A DNA stretch of 64,000 nt, taken from NCBI GenBank assembly GCA_958450365.1, contig CAUEEP010000724.1:900001-964000 (forward strand), in the 5' to 3' direction. The notes below the pieces were generated by a model. That model saw nothing but the letters and a program-made list of their open reading frames with translations, searched no databases and had not been told where the DNA came from. Below, in pieces: positions 54,901 through 64,000 of this stretch. The position numbers and the translations under genes were made by a program. Position 1 is the first letter of the stretch, and the number at the start of each line of letters is the position of its first letter. The DNA comes from Mesorhabditis belari (taxonomy: Eukaryota > Nematoda > Chromadorea > Rhabditida > Rhabditidae).

Positions 54901-55519
54901 GATACCAGACGACTAATGACAAATTCTTCCGCAGCGCCACTTTCAGCTGGTTTTCGGTGAGCCGGACTTGATGCTCGAAAACGATTTTTCTGATAAATTC
55001 TTCCGGACAGCTCATCAACAATGGCATGGCCTGTGTGACTCCATTAACTTTGAATATGGCCTTGAAAAATTGCTCGGCTCCCTCAAAATTCTTCTTTTGT
55101 GAATGGCCACGGGCTAGCTTCTTGATAATTTTGCATCGAGTCCAATAGGAGACATGGGGAAACAACTGGTTGAGAAAGAAATCGACATTGAGGTCAGGAT
55201 TTGAGCCATCGAAGAAATGATTGGCCTTGAGAGCTCGGGTGACAACTTCTCCGATTTCCGACCTCAGTCCATCAGTAATAGCCTCATTGTTAGCTTGGCT
55301 AGGGTGACCGAATCGGTGTAGAATCTTGGCCGCCTCAACCCGAATAATTAGAGACAACGGCTTAGGGAATTTCTCGAATCCGACAATCTCTTCCAGACTC
55401 CTTCCGGCTTTGATTTGTTCTTTGATCTCTGTAGCAATCCATTTCTTCTTCTCGCGATCGCTGACACCGGGGATTTGTTGAATCGAGAAGGAGATTGAAT
55501 TAGCGAGATTCATCTTCAA
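51917..55519 (-). CDS. 1200-aa intronless alpha-helical protein, unknown
   Basis: One uninterrupted frame from ATG 55519 (MKMNLANSISFSIQQIPGVS; a second in-frame Met at codon 3) to the stop at 51917. No signal peptide or convincing membrane span. The sequence is Leu/Lys/Glu-rich with continuous amphipathic helix pairs, as in HEAT/ARM-like alpha-solenoids. A local repeat near residue 400 (DRWRTYLPTS...FPEDQWKVYLPTS) precedes ARARLVFEMIHCCEVNEDDD and FHHLFIHYLQSTLD. I recognise no catalytic motif or named family. It is the only long frame in the window not explained by an array, and unlike every other supported gene here it has no intron, which fits a retrocopy, horizontal acquisition or intron loss. 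Codon use is balanced and AT-leaning, like a normal gene of this genome. Confidence 0.8.
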   Translation of the reverse strand: MKMNLANSISFSIQQIPGVSDREKKKWIATEIKEQIKAGRSLEEIVGFEKFPKPLSLIIRVEAAKILHRFGHPSQANNEAITDGLRSEIGEVVTRALKANHFFDGSNPDLNVDFFLNQLFPHVSYWTRCKIIKKLARGHSQKKNFEGAEQFFKAIFKVNGVTQAMPLLMSCPEEFIRKIVFEHQVRLTENQLKVALRKNLSLVVWYLKLSDPTLVDPMKRFNNQVFISSHTTTLAQLIIVDLQSFIEIYELHGEKAPALSLSKDQTRFFRKHAREAYLNKPKIFFKLLKLEEIEEKDLEKMFPKIFPDIYAFNLSYMLQKLKHYPKEKRAKLLLDSYKAKYGKSLLDDKEKITKDLMRILPADERIKQARLKIQKQNEEAKSTENFGSDRWRTYLPTSSIFPEDQWKVYLPTSEVLPDLKAQLANTSDMYARARLVFEMIHCCEVNEDDDSLLELLKYIRERHANEIPEFHHLFIHYLQSTLDTRKLSEAHWDELFKYLQRMWIKIEVSDFQHVSIDFLESALEFKLKNGQNPELLLEWIFYVATRGYSWQKWNFFKKSSQFERSCLITFLSIAEKTIKTDKCTEWIDRTVSNLLGMIHEFNERQEKLAEDKRQQLIPMDSWIVENIERMIKKNPNNWKLNSVKSALLKDYKSYIYIQIQDLYYKHWPNEKDLLINDSEIVNDLKKNYSNVLINWEKYFDICSRKHSSSVVHRFLNLLRWHNELPGRFIEKCVRGIKEEQKNNLLVPLALLVDGTNFAEFIEPLLPTEKQINIADEKASEKFSFIHHVTAGMKLASPPVPLELIQRLCAGDYLSSALTALNSSCRRSTMTRALPFAAQLATQRVSVAKHGVRLMSLLASIDQLSDFLFNTWQQQKHYSVRQILLTECRSLFAKSPGPATWSLMKTILSTIANFHQLSEWNFTPSDIPNEYVTEFMKLELEMIDRLATSNKLAVNMYYSSFLRSIDQALCTILPADFLKQLLKRFLFDNHDVCADATRELLLYQYLNDPQLSQRLDVFAEIFLEAVQSNTANRKAIRAVITKIVTTKFKPEFRSLIIERTKEVYQSVLSNFDDPKSYILLVFAQEWVQAENPKVFGRILAEKLLPELFQLYTPWFSYYIIDGLKEFLKRGQFEERKTAEAIREILEVLVEFNTVESIYTAAQLIVLLEKQDEVRNYRYFFEKLSDKTNHPAVKSLVNSFKK

Positions 55520-55980
55520 CCTATAAACGTCATGTTTTTGAGAAGTTCTGTGAAGTGGCTCGGATATTTAAGCTGATAACAACAGAAAGACTGGAATCCT
55601 TGTACAATTAAGTTTTCGACTTTTTTACAGTTGAAGAAAACTTGTTTACCGTTCATGTTCGTTCAAAAAGTAAAAAACACGAGAGTTCTTCAAACTTTCA
55701 GCTATTTTTTCGGCAAAAACGTTAGCATAATTGACTAAACATCACGTTTACAGGTAGAAGATAAAGATCGATAACCTTTACTATGTACTAAAATTTTTGA
55801 GCCGCTAAAGAAAGTGATTAGTTTGCTAATGTTGTAAAGGTATTTTCGAAAGTTTCATTTCGAGATTAGGCAGGAAAATTCTAGATCTAACCAAGTAAAA
55901 AAAAAATTGAAAATATAATATTTCAAGGTTTTGAAACTGCTCATGGTTACTAGAATTATGAGAAAGATTAGAAAAAGAAA
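55520..55980. other. upstream region of the 1200-aa gene
   Basis: No exon seen. AT-rich with CTTAAATATCC-like sequence about 50 bp upstream of the start; no clear core promoter. Confidence 0.35.
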
Positions 55981-55984
55981 AGAA

Positions 55985-55985
55985 A

Positions 55986-56055
<70 letters not shown>

Positions 56056-56056
56056 A
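55985..56056. repeat. (GAAA)n microsatellite
   Basis: About 17 tetranucleotide units of GAAA. Confidence 0.95.
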
Positions 56057-56159
56057 GAAACACTTAATATATAAAAAGTTTCGGAAAATATATTAGGCTG
56101 GTCGATAAGCCGCTAAAGAGTTTTTTTATCAACTTTAAAAGTGTAATTTCTTATCTTAG

Positions 56160-56662
56160 AGCTTATTCTTAGAACCAAGACATGAGCTTATTCCAAGTCC
56201 AAGACGAGAGCTTATTCCAAGTCCAAGAGCGGAGCTTATTCCAAGTCCAAGACGAGAGTTTATTCCAAGTCCAAGACCGGAGCTTATTCCAAGCCCAAGA
56301 CCGGAGCTTATTCCAAACCCTACTAATACGGTTCGCAAAAGAATGATAAAGGGAAAGATGATGGGGATGGGAACCGACCGAAATTTGATAAGGATGACTA
56401 CGTGTACTTCTAGGACTTTCCACTTTCCACAATTTTCAAGAGGATTTGAAATTCTGGATGTGACTTAGGGTGGAAAAGAATTTTTTAGCAAAAAATAAGA
56501 TCAAAGTAAATACGGCGGTATAAAAGGGGTTTTTAAATCAAAAACTATAAGTCTAGTCTCATAATTTGGAATAAGAGAAGTAGGGAAACAACGAGTTTAT
56601 GCTTTTTTAGTGAAACGCCGTTGAACATTTTCAACCAGGGTGATAAGTTTCTTAATGGAATT
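56160..56662 (-). pseudogene. LINE 3' fragment with 24-bp expansion
   Basis: Second copy of the LINE tail at 3422: RSTRSHPYQISVGSHPHHLS and FANRISRVWNKL match, then instead of LPPG the frame repeats WNKLRSWT about six times (24-bp unit GAGCTTATTCCAAGTCCAAG plus 4 bases, 56165-56310). The 5' side reads IKKLITLVENVQ. The array unit is the WNKL codons of the LINE itself. Confidence 0.75.
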
Positions 56663-56931
56663 TTTAATGAAATTATCATCTTCAATAAATTCATCTTCGC
56701 TTGAACCCATCTCGACTGAAAAGTCCAAAAAAGCAATGATTCTAATTTTCTGCGAGGGGAGTGGCTTAGAAATTCTAAATGTAGTTTATGTGAAGATCAA
56801 TTTAGAGAGGGAACTAACAGTATACCAAGATCTTTTACAGGATCAAATGAGCTTCTTTATCGAAAGTATGTGGCTCAAAATAATCATAATCAAATTCCCA
56901 GATGGGTTTGTGCAAATTTACTTGATATGTA

Positions 56932-58031
56932 TTGGGTTGATGAATTGAAAACTGCGGTTTTGGCTTTGAATCGAAAAACTTTCAAAGCCAATTTTTGACT
57001 GCTTCTTTCGAATCGAAGTGTTCTCCCGCAAGCTAATTACTCATGATCCGGAATAAATAGTAAACAAAAGGGGCGAGGTCCGGGCTGTATGGGGATGTGC
57101 CAAAAGTTCCCAAACAAGGCTATTTATTTTAGAGCTAGTCAGTTTTGCAACATGAGGGCGCGCGTTGTCGTGGATGAGAACGATCTTTGACTTGGAGGGC
57201 CTATTCTTCTTCAGGGGTTCGTGAGACTCAAAAGTGTGAAGTGTGAGACTCAAAAATGGAGGACTGAAGATGTCCCAGTTTGAGCACTTTCTTCAAAAGA
57301 AACCCATTTTGGTGTCAATAGAAAAGTTGTAGAGAATCAAAAATTAGGCTTATATCCAAATTTCCAAAAAGATACACTTACCGTAAATACTGTAATTGAA
57401 CCCCACCCCTCTAATAGTACCCCACCCCCACCTAACGCGTAATAACGCGTAATTACAAACAACGCTTTTAAAGCGGTTCCCATATGGTTCCAATATGATT
57501 CCAATTGAAAACTGCGGGCTATTGTCATATGTGGCAGTTTGAAGCACTTTCTTCAAAAGAAACCCATTTTGGTGTCAATGGAAAAGTTGTAGAGAATCAA
57601 AAATCAAGCTTATATCCAAATTTTCAGAACGATTCAAAAACTGGTTTTCAAGAAATGCCAAATTTACGAATTTTCACAAAACTTGCAACAAAACTTGCAT
57701 TTTAAGCGAAACTACTAAGTGTATCTTTTTGTAAATTTGGCTATAAGCCTAATTTTTGATTCTCTACAACTTTTCTATTGACACCAAAATGGGTTTCTTT
57801 TGAAGAAAGTGCTCAACCAGGGACATCACTAGATCTCCAGTCCTCCATTTTTGAGTCTCACACTTGTCTGACACACAAACCAAAATCCTACTACGAAAGA
57901 GGAATCCTTTAATTGCCTGTAAAATGGGCAGAAGTCGTCAATAATAAAGGAAATTATTTGGAATGAATTGATGGTTTTATGTTGAATAAATTTTAGTTCA
58001 AAGTCCGCCAGTTTTCAATTCACCAACCCAA
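56932..58031. mobile_element. composite mariner-type MITE
   Basis: TTGGGTTGATGAATTGAAAA at the left and inverted TTTTCAATTCACCAACCCAA at the right, TA-bounded. Inside are a minus-strand transposase piece (57041-57253: IVLIHDNARPHVAKL, LAHPHTARTSPL), a solo pogo-type end (57372-57430, CTCTAATAGTACCCCACCCC), a few CGGTTCC-type units and a second internal start at about 57505. The tail repeats the ERGI..LPVKWAEVVNN block of the 35780 element with an in-frame stop. Confidence 0.75.
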
Positions 58032-58301
58032 TAGTTTTTATGTTGAAAAAAAATTGATTTGAAGTTACTGTTGAAAATCACTTTTTTTAAATTTTTATAA
58101 AAAACAATACGGGAAAGGAAATCTCATCTTTTGGCAAAAAAAACCCTTCTACTTTTATTAAAAGTTACTATAAAATTTTCACTAAGATTGATGGTGAGGT
58201 TTTTGAGAAATTACAATTTAAAACTTAATCAAAAATTCTACGGACTAGTCGGCTAGCTTAATATCGAATCAAATTCGTTGGGTTTTTGTATTCTTTTATT
58301 T

Positions 58302-58513
58302 TTATATTTTTAATATTTTTTTATATCCTTCAAACTAAGAACGAAGAGCTAAAATTAAAAAAAAAAAGTTTACTCACCTTTTCGTTTCGACGAGTGACAA
58401 CTTTTCGAAAATTCACAGCCACAGGCGAATTCGATATCAGCGATTCAAAAACAGCAGATACGGAATAGATACGGAATAGAATCACCGAAAATTGAGGAGA
58501 TTTGTAAATGTAA
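58302..58513 (-). CDS. candidate 3' exons of an unknown minus-strand gene
   Basis: 58513-58378 starts after ATATTCAG and reads YIYKSPQFSVILFRIYSVSA then FESLISNSPVAVNFRKVVTR, ending RNEK at a canonical AAG|GTGAGT donor. A 43-bp intron and 58334-58302 (FEGYKKILKI, TAA) follow. Phases match. Family unknown; no upstream exon found beyond 58513. A tandem AGATACGGAAT duplication lies within the exon. Confidence 0.35.
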
Positions 58514-58771
58514 CTGAATATTGAAAAGCTAGAAGGAAAAGTGTTCAAGAATGGGCTGTAGAAGTTAGAACTTGTCCCTTTAAGTAGTTCTTTCGTTGTG
58601 GTGCCCGTTTTTTTTTTGTTTTCTTTTGGCGGGTTTTTTTTTGTTTTCTCTCTGAACCGCAATTTTTCAATAGTCTTTTCATGGCCTTGTTTTTTTCTTT
58701 CTTTCTTTTCTCCTCTTTTAGTGTCAGTTCTTTTTTGTTCCTTTTCCATTTTCTTTTTTCTTTTAGAGCAG

Positions 58772-58892
58772 ATTTGACATGGCAATAAGATACTTTGAAA
58801 ATATTCGATAAGATATTCGTTTAAAGATACTTTTGAATTTTCCTACAGACCAGACGGGAGCTTATTCCAAGTCCAAGGCCGGAGCTTATTCA
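58772..58892 (-). pseudogene. third LINE 3' scrap
   Basis: GCAGATTTGACATGGCAATA and TTTGAATTTTCCTACAGAC match the 3' end of the LINE at 3422, followed by two GAGCTTATTCCAAGTCCAAG units. Confidence 0.65.
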
Positions 58893-59109
58893 TTTTCTTA
58901 ATCTTCATTCTATTACCACTTTCCACCTATTGTGCAACATTTATCCTAGTATTTACGAAAATTTGAGAATATCAAGCTTATTAACAAAACTGAAGAAACG
59001 ATACGGAAAATAATAATTCAAGATATTTGTGTAGGTAGCAGCTATTGAAATAAGACTATTAACTTGTCGTTTTCTTAATATTCTTTTTTGGTGTTTATTT
59101 CTACTTGAC

Positions 59110-59655
59110 GACTCCCGAGAAAGAAAAAAAATCGTGAAAGAAAGAGAAAAAGAAATTTCTCGAGCCGTTGTCTCCAATCTCTTCAAATGCGATCCTTCGA
59201 CCATTTCTCGCATTGTTTCAAAAGCAAAAACAACTGGGCGTATACACCGAAGAGAGAATAAAGGACGGTCAAGAAGAAAAACAACAAAAGAGGAATAAGA
59301 GAGATGGCTTCCAAGAAGGATCCGAACATGACATCAACTGCGGGAGCTTGGCTGATCAAGGATGCTGCAAACAAGGATCGAAAGAGGATCCAATACTCGT
59401 GATGGCTTCCAAGAAGGATCCGAACATGACATCAACTGAGGGAGCTCGGCTGATCAAGGATGTTGCAAACAAGGATATCTCTCGATGGACCGTTTCTCGA
59501 CGATTGACTCAAGCAGGACTGTATAGCCGGTAGGCTGTACGAAAGCCTTTGATGACCGCCGGCCACAGGGAACAACGGCTTCTATTCGCCAGGACGTATC
59601 AAAGTTGGACAAAGCACCAAATCGAAGTCTCTAAAGATGTCTGGTAAAAAAGCAA
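59110..59655 (+). pseudogene. Tc1-like transposase N-terminal fragment
   Basis: The plus strand encodes ISRAVVSNLFKCDPSTISRI, TGRIHRRENKGRSRRKTT (HTH then GRPR-like hook), DISRWTVSRRLTQAGLYSR, a stop, VRKPLMTAGHREQRLLFART and EVSKDVW, where Tc1-family proteins continue to the first catalytic Asp. It ends there. A ~74-bp segment (GATGGCTTCCAAGAAGGATC...) is duplicated at 59304-59377 and 59401-59476. Confidence 0.75.
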
Positions 59656-61036
59656 AAAAAATCGATAAATCGATTTATCGATTTGTCACTTACTAAAGCA
59701 CACTATTACTCAAGAAAAACACGCTATTTCGGTCGCAGTCGCATACCCTATTTTCTCTAATAGTAGTGCACCCCGGCGAGCCGAGTTGGTGACTATTTTA
59801 CGGTTTCGAAGCTTTTGCAGAAGCTCAAAACTCTAATCCCCCACTAGATCTCATTGTCAGCTACATTTTCCGACCCTACATCGATAGGTTTTGATAAGCG
59901 GTTCTCGAGATTTCGAGCAATTTAGGCGACGCTCAGGGTGCACTACTATTAGAGAAAATACGGTAATCCTCTGTTCATTTTGACAACTCGCCTTCTCACC
60001 ACTTAAAATTTCTCAAAACAAGCGCTTTTTAAAAAAACTTGAGAAGGAATTTGTAGAAAAAAATAGGGCTTTTCAATCAAACAAAAACTTTTGTGTTTTG
60101 GTCGATTCACCGTTTCTAAAACGATCAATGAAGATAGCACACCAACATACTTAACCTAATATACTTAACTTAATAAATGAACTCAATTGTCAGTTGTGAT
60201 AATAGAACAGCTATTTCCCGGTTCAAACTACCAAATGATGAAAAGTGTTTTAAAGAAAAGAAGTGTTTTTTTTTTTTACTTTTGTCCTTATTTGATCTCT
60301 CCTGAAAGGTAACTAGGCTTATTAGAGGAAATAAATGTCCATTTAAGCAACAACAACAAATTTCTTCTGAGAATCGATTATTTGCAGTAGCTATTTTGAT
60401 GCCTATGCGCAACCCGTAGTTTGGAAGACCAAAATTACGTTGCTAATTGCTAGCTTTGACGATAATTATTATCAAGGCTTTAAAAAGTTTTTTTGACTTT
60501 TCGAAATACATTCAAAACGGTGTCTTCTTGACTTTGATTCTTGTAGTTTATTGATTTTGAATTTTTATTACTTCTGTTCTGATCTTATAGAAAATCTCGG
60601 CTTTCTACTACCTAAATAGAGCTTCATTGGCTGAGCTACTTGCCTGAGCTACTTGCCTGAGCTACTTAGCTGAGCTACTTGGCTGAGCTACTTGGCTGAG
60701 CTGCTTGGCCGAGCTGCTTGGCCGAGCTACTTGCCTGGCTTTTAGGAGGGGAACGTTCTGGAGGAAAGGCTTTTAAAATATGGCCCCAATAAGAGTCATC
60801 TTGTTCTCTTAAAGTTGTTTGAGTTGTACCAGTCAGGATAATTACTTCTTAATCAATAGTTCAATCAATCAATCAAAGTTTAATGCTTTAAACTTTTTAT
60901 TTGATGTAGAAATCTTGTAACTAATCTTTGGACTTTTCAGTCAACAAATAATACATCAAAAATTTTCTATTCCACTAGGAACACTCTAATTTGTTATGGT
61001 CGGTGTTCTTAAAGCCTGTGTTTCCATCGAGGATTG

Positions 61037-61160
61037 ATGCCTCGACGAGTGATATCACCGAATCAATTTAAGATGGGTACTATCAGCGAAGGAAGGAGGG
61101 AAACGCTCAGTATTTGGAGAGAACTTCTCATCATTCTTCTCTTATTCTTCACCATTAACA
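61037..61160 (+). CDS. first exon of a paralogous 7TM receptor gene
   Basis: 124 nt, the same length and phase as the exon at 38461, ending AAC A|GTAAGTTTTCC. Encodes MPRRVISPNQFKMGTISEGR and a hydrophobic LLIILLLFFTIN start of the first membrane segment. Differences from the paralog are mostly conservative or silent. Given the 2.66-kb first intron in the paralog plus the mariner here, exon 2 is expected beyond the window. Confidence 0.7.
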
Positions 61161-62435
61161 GTAAGTTTTCCTCCATTGTTTCGACTATGAGAGACTAGGG
61201 GATTTTTGTGTCACCTCTTACCATCAGAGAACGTGCATGATACCCTGACGACAAACAACCATAGGTGGTATCCTTTGGAACTTTAGCTCTTTTTCGTTTA
61301 TTAATAGCTTCTCGCACTCCTAACTATGCGCTGTGCCCCCTAGGGGCCTTTCTGATCAGAAAATATGTGTAGAGTTTACGCGTAGAGTCAATTCTCGATT
61401 TAACGACTCTCAGTTTAACGATTTCCTCGATTTAACGATGTGAAATGTGCATTTGATTTTCGATTTTCAGCTAAAAATGCAGCACATCTCTATTGAAATT
61501 TGAAGGTATTTACAAAAAAATTGAGTAAAATGTAAAAGCCGATGCAAAAGTGGTTAATGCTGTTTAAGTTTTCGATTTTTTAGACACAATAGGCTGTCTG
61601 CTAATAGGCAAACTTCTTTAATCGATAGGCTTTACTTTATTTTATGATAGCTCGGTTTTTATGAGTTCTTTTTGTTGATAAATTTATCAAAATGATTCGA
61701 TTTAACGATTTCAAGCGACGATCGTGAATTGATTAGCTCAAAATCGAATTCTTGCGAATCATTAAATTGAGTTTTGACTGTACTTGCAAATCGTCGCCAT
61801 AAAATCCCCTCAGATTACCTTAAAAGCTTTTGGGGTTCTTCCGAAAAGAGCTCAATAGCCATCAGTCAAAATTATGCAAAGTTAGCATCACCAATCAGAG
61901 GCTTTTCTGTCTATTTATGGTTTGTTTTATAGAATAGCCTGATAAGCAGCCTGGCAAGCAGCCTGGTAAACAGTCTGGTAAGTAGTCTGGTAAGCACTCT
62001 GGTAAGCAGCCTGGTAAGCAGTCTGGTAAGCAGTCTGGTAAGCAGTCTACCAGATACTTGTCCCCAGTTTGTGTCCACCATTTTGGTTTCCGTTCGAAAC
62101 TATTATAAACTGGTAAGCATTTTCCGAGAAAACATTTTGGGGCCGCGCACCAGAATGCACTAAATACCGTAATCCGCGCAAAAAACATTTTGTTTTGCAA
62201 CTTTAGCTATTTTTTCTTACTTTGGCGCAATTTCTACTTGTAGTTTGGTTTCTAAATTGTTTTTAAAGCAATTAGTGTTTTACAGGGTGAAGTTTTCGTG
62301 CAAGATGGCAAACTGTTTCTCTCGAACAGATCATAAGGGGGAGCTACGAAAACACTGCATGCGAAAGCATTCAAACATTGAGTTCAGCAATTTTATTTTA
62401 CCACGCTCAACGCCTCATTTCTTTAGAAAAAGCTA

Positions 62436-63710
62436 TTAGGTTGTCCGGAAATAAATGAGCGTTTTTAACTTGAATATTTAAAGTACCATAACTTGATCCA
62501 AACAAAACTTTATTAATCGAAATAAGAACCATTACAATTAACACATTCTTGCCAACGAGAAACAAGTTTATTTATGCCGGTAGCATAGATGTCCGGGCTT
62601 CTGGTGGCGATAAAGTCGGTGAAGGCGTTTTTGGCATCGTCTTGAGTTTTGAAGCATTTCTCCCGGAGAAAGTTGTCGAGGTGCTTGAAAAAGGGGTAGT
62701 CGGTAGACGAAAGGTCCGGCGAATATGGCGGGTGAGGCAAAGTTTCGTAGCTCAGTTCGTTCAGCTTTTGCAGGGTCGGTAGTGCGACGTGCGGGCGAGC
62801 GTTGTCGTGGAGAAGAATTGGTTGACCAATGCCGGGCACATTCGCCGCAATTTCTGGTGCATTTCGTGGATTTGTTGGCAGTACTTCTTCGCCGTAATCC
62901 TTTCGCCCGGGGCAGAAAGCTGTGATGGATGAGACCGACTGCGGACCACCAAACAGTCACCATAACCTCCTTTTGGTGCAAATTTGGCTTTGGAAAGTGT
63001 TGTGGAGCCTCCCCGGCGTCCAACCACTGAGCGGAACGTCACCGGTTGTCGTAGAGGATCCACTTTCATCGCACGTTACGATCCGGTCGAGAAATGAGTC
63101 GTTTTTGTTGCGCTGAAGAAGAGCAGACGACACCTCAAAACGACGATTTTTTTGATTTTCGTTCAATTCGTACGGCACCCATTTATCGAGCTTTTTTGAC
63201 TTTCCAATCCGTTACAAGTGGTCAGAAATGGTCGTCTTGCCCACGCCAAGCTCCTCCGCAAGCTTTCGAATAGTCGTACGTGAATTTGCTTCCACCAGGG
63301 TCTTCATTTCGTCGTCATCGAGTTCAACAGGACGGCTACGGCCTTCCTTATCTTCGAGATCAAAATCACCACCTCAGAATTTTCGGAACCAAGATCGTAC
63401 TGTTGACTCGCCGACACTGCCTTGGCCCCAAACTTTGTTAATGTTACGAGCCGTTTCAGCTGCATTGCGACCGAGTTTGAACTCATAAAAGAAAATCTGG
63501 CGAAAGTTGGTTTCGGACATCTAAAACGGCGAAGCTTAAAATTCGCAAAAAAATTTATTTTCAACAAAATTTAAAAGCATGGTTAAAGAGAGCGGGAACT
63601 CAGCTTTCTAATGGTATATAACATTACAAGGTACAGAGCATACTTTATTGAGAAAAATGTACCCAAACAATAAACAATGCAAAACGCTCATTTATTTCCG
63701 GACAACCTAA
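62436..63710 (-). mobile_element. mariner with perfect 30-bp TIRs, dead transposase
   Basis: TTAGGTTGTCCGGAAATAAA starts a 30-bp terminal repeat perfectly inverted at 63681-63710; TA at 62434-62435 and 63711-63712. The minus-strand transposase (ATG 63520 to stop 62513) reads MSETNFRQIFFYEFKLGRNA, STVRSWFRKF-stop, TTISDHL-stop, TCDE then a 1-bp loss at EKW, LLHDNARPHVALPTL and PHPPYSPDLSSTDYPFF. Two nonsense codons plus at least three frame changes. The paralogous site near 40228 is empty. Confidence 0.9.
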
Positions 63711-64000
63711 TATTATGGCATAAGGAAAATACTGATTAATTCGAAAAATTCTAATTTATTTTCAAAGTTTCATTAAAAACATTCAATTGTTGTTGTTTCT
63801 TCATACAGTACTGGACAATGAAATATCATATTTGAAAAACGATCGTTACTTTCGCGCGTCTGTAACTCCATTGTCTTTGAGTTTAAACTATTAGTGTTAT
63901 ACATTTTCTGAAAGCTCTTTTCAAGGGCTTCAAGGGCTTTCAAGGGCAATTAAGCTACACAATTAATATTTAGAAATACGGTATTTCTTTTGACGCATTT

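Larger units (their letters stand above)
59744..64000. repeat. segmental duplication, copy B (cut by window end)
   Basis: Paralogous to 36770-40620. Order is preserved: MITE 59744-59965, shared block from 59970, short GAGCTACTTG array 60620-60740, exon 1 at 61037, CGATTTAACGATT element 61383-61782, GGTAAGCAGTCT array 61932-62050, mariner 62436-63710 (only here), and CAGTACTGG MITE from 63806. Confidence 0.9.

Overview
The window looks like nuclear DNA of a nematode. Evidence: an ABF-type CS-alpha-beta antimicrobial peptide, a nematode-expanded carbohydrate sulfotransferase, a cathepsin Z fragment, a candidate 7TM receptor, short 40-43 bp introns with TTTCAG-type acceptors, and a very dense load of Tc1/mariner-superfamily elements. 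No bacterial operons, rRNA genes, CRISPR arrays or intact viruses were seen. Most long open frames here are minisatellites read through; the real genes are mostly split into small exons and were assembled by hand from splice sites, phase and family motifs.

Layout. 1-9 kb is mostly repeats: 13-, 15-, 6-, 11- and 12-bp arrays, a CR1/Jockey-like LINE 3' end and short palindromes. 9-21 kb carries minus-strand genes for secreted proteins: a Thr-rich mucin-like exon set (9071-9709) and a signal-peptide plus thrombospondin-type-1 gene (20772 down to 14081). Their introns and flanks are filled by a mariner nested in a mariner, a DD41D-type element, a pogo-like element with its own nested mariner, and several arrays. 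22.5-24 kb is the two-exon ABF gene. 27-35.7 kb is a seven-exon sulfotransferase whose introns hold a Merlin remnant, two foldback elements, MITEs, a DD41D deletion derivative and an antisense cathepsin Z fragment. 36.8-43.3 kb is an eight-exon 334-aa 7TM gene; its first exon and giant first intron are duplicated at 59.7-64 kb, so a paralog starts at 61037 and runs off the window. 44-51 kb holds a Ginger-type element, a three-exon 83-aa secreted peptide gene, a third foldback copy and a piggyBac-type non-autonomous element. 51.9-55.5 kb is one uninterrupted 1200-codon gene of unknown function on the minus strand. 56-59.7 kb is LINE, mariner-MITE and Tc1 debris.

Together: the recognisable host genes encode mostly secreted or membrane proteins (antimicrobial peptide, TSP1/mucin-like proteins, Golgi sulfotransferase, 7TM receptor), embedded in a transposon graveyard. 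A recurring theme is minisatellites that have grown out of transposon sequence (transposase codons, terminal repeats, LINE reverse-transcriptase tail). All homology calls are from motif recognition, without database searches.
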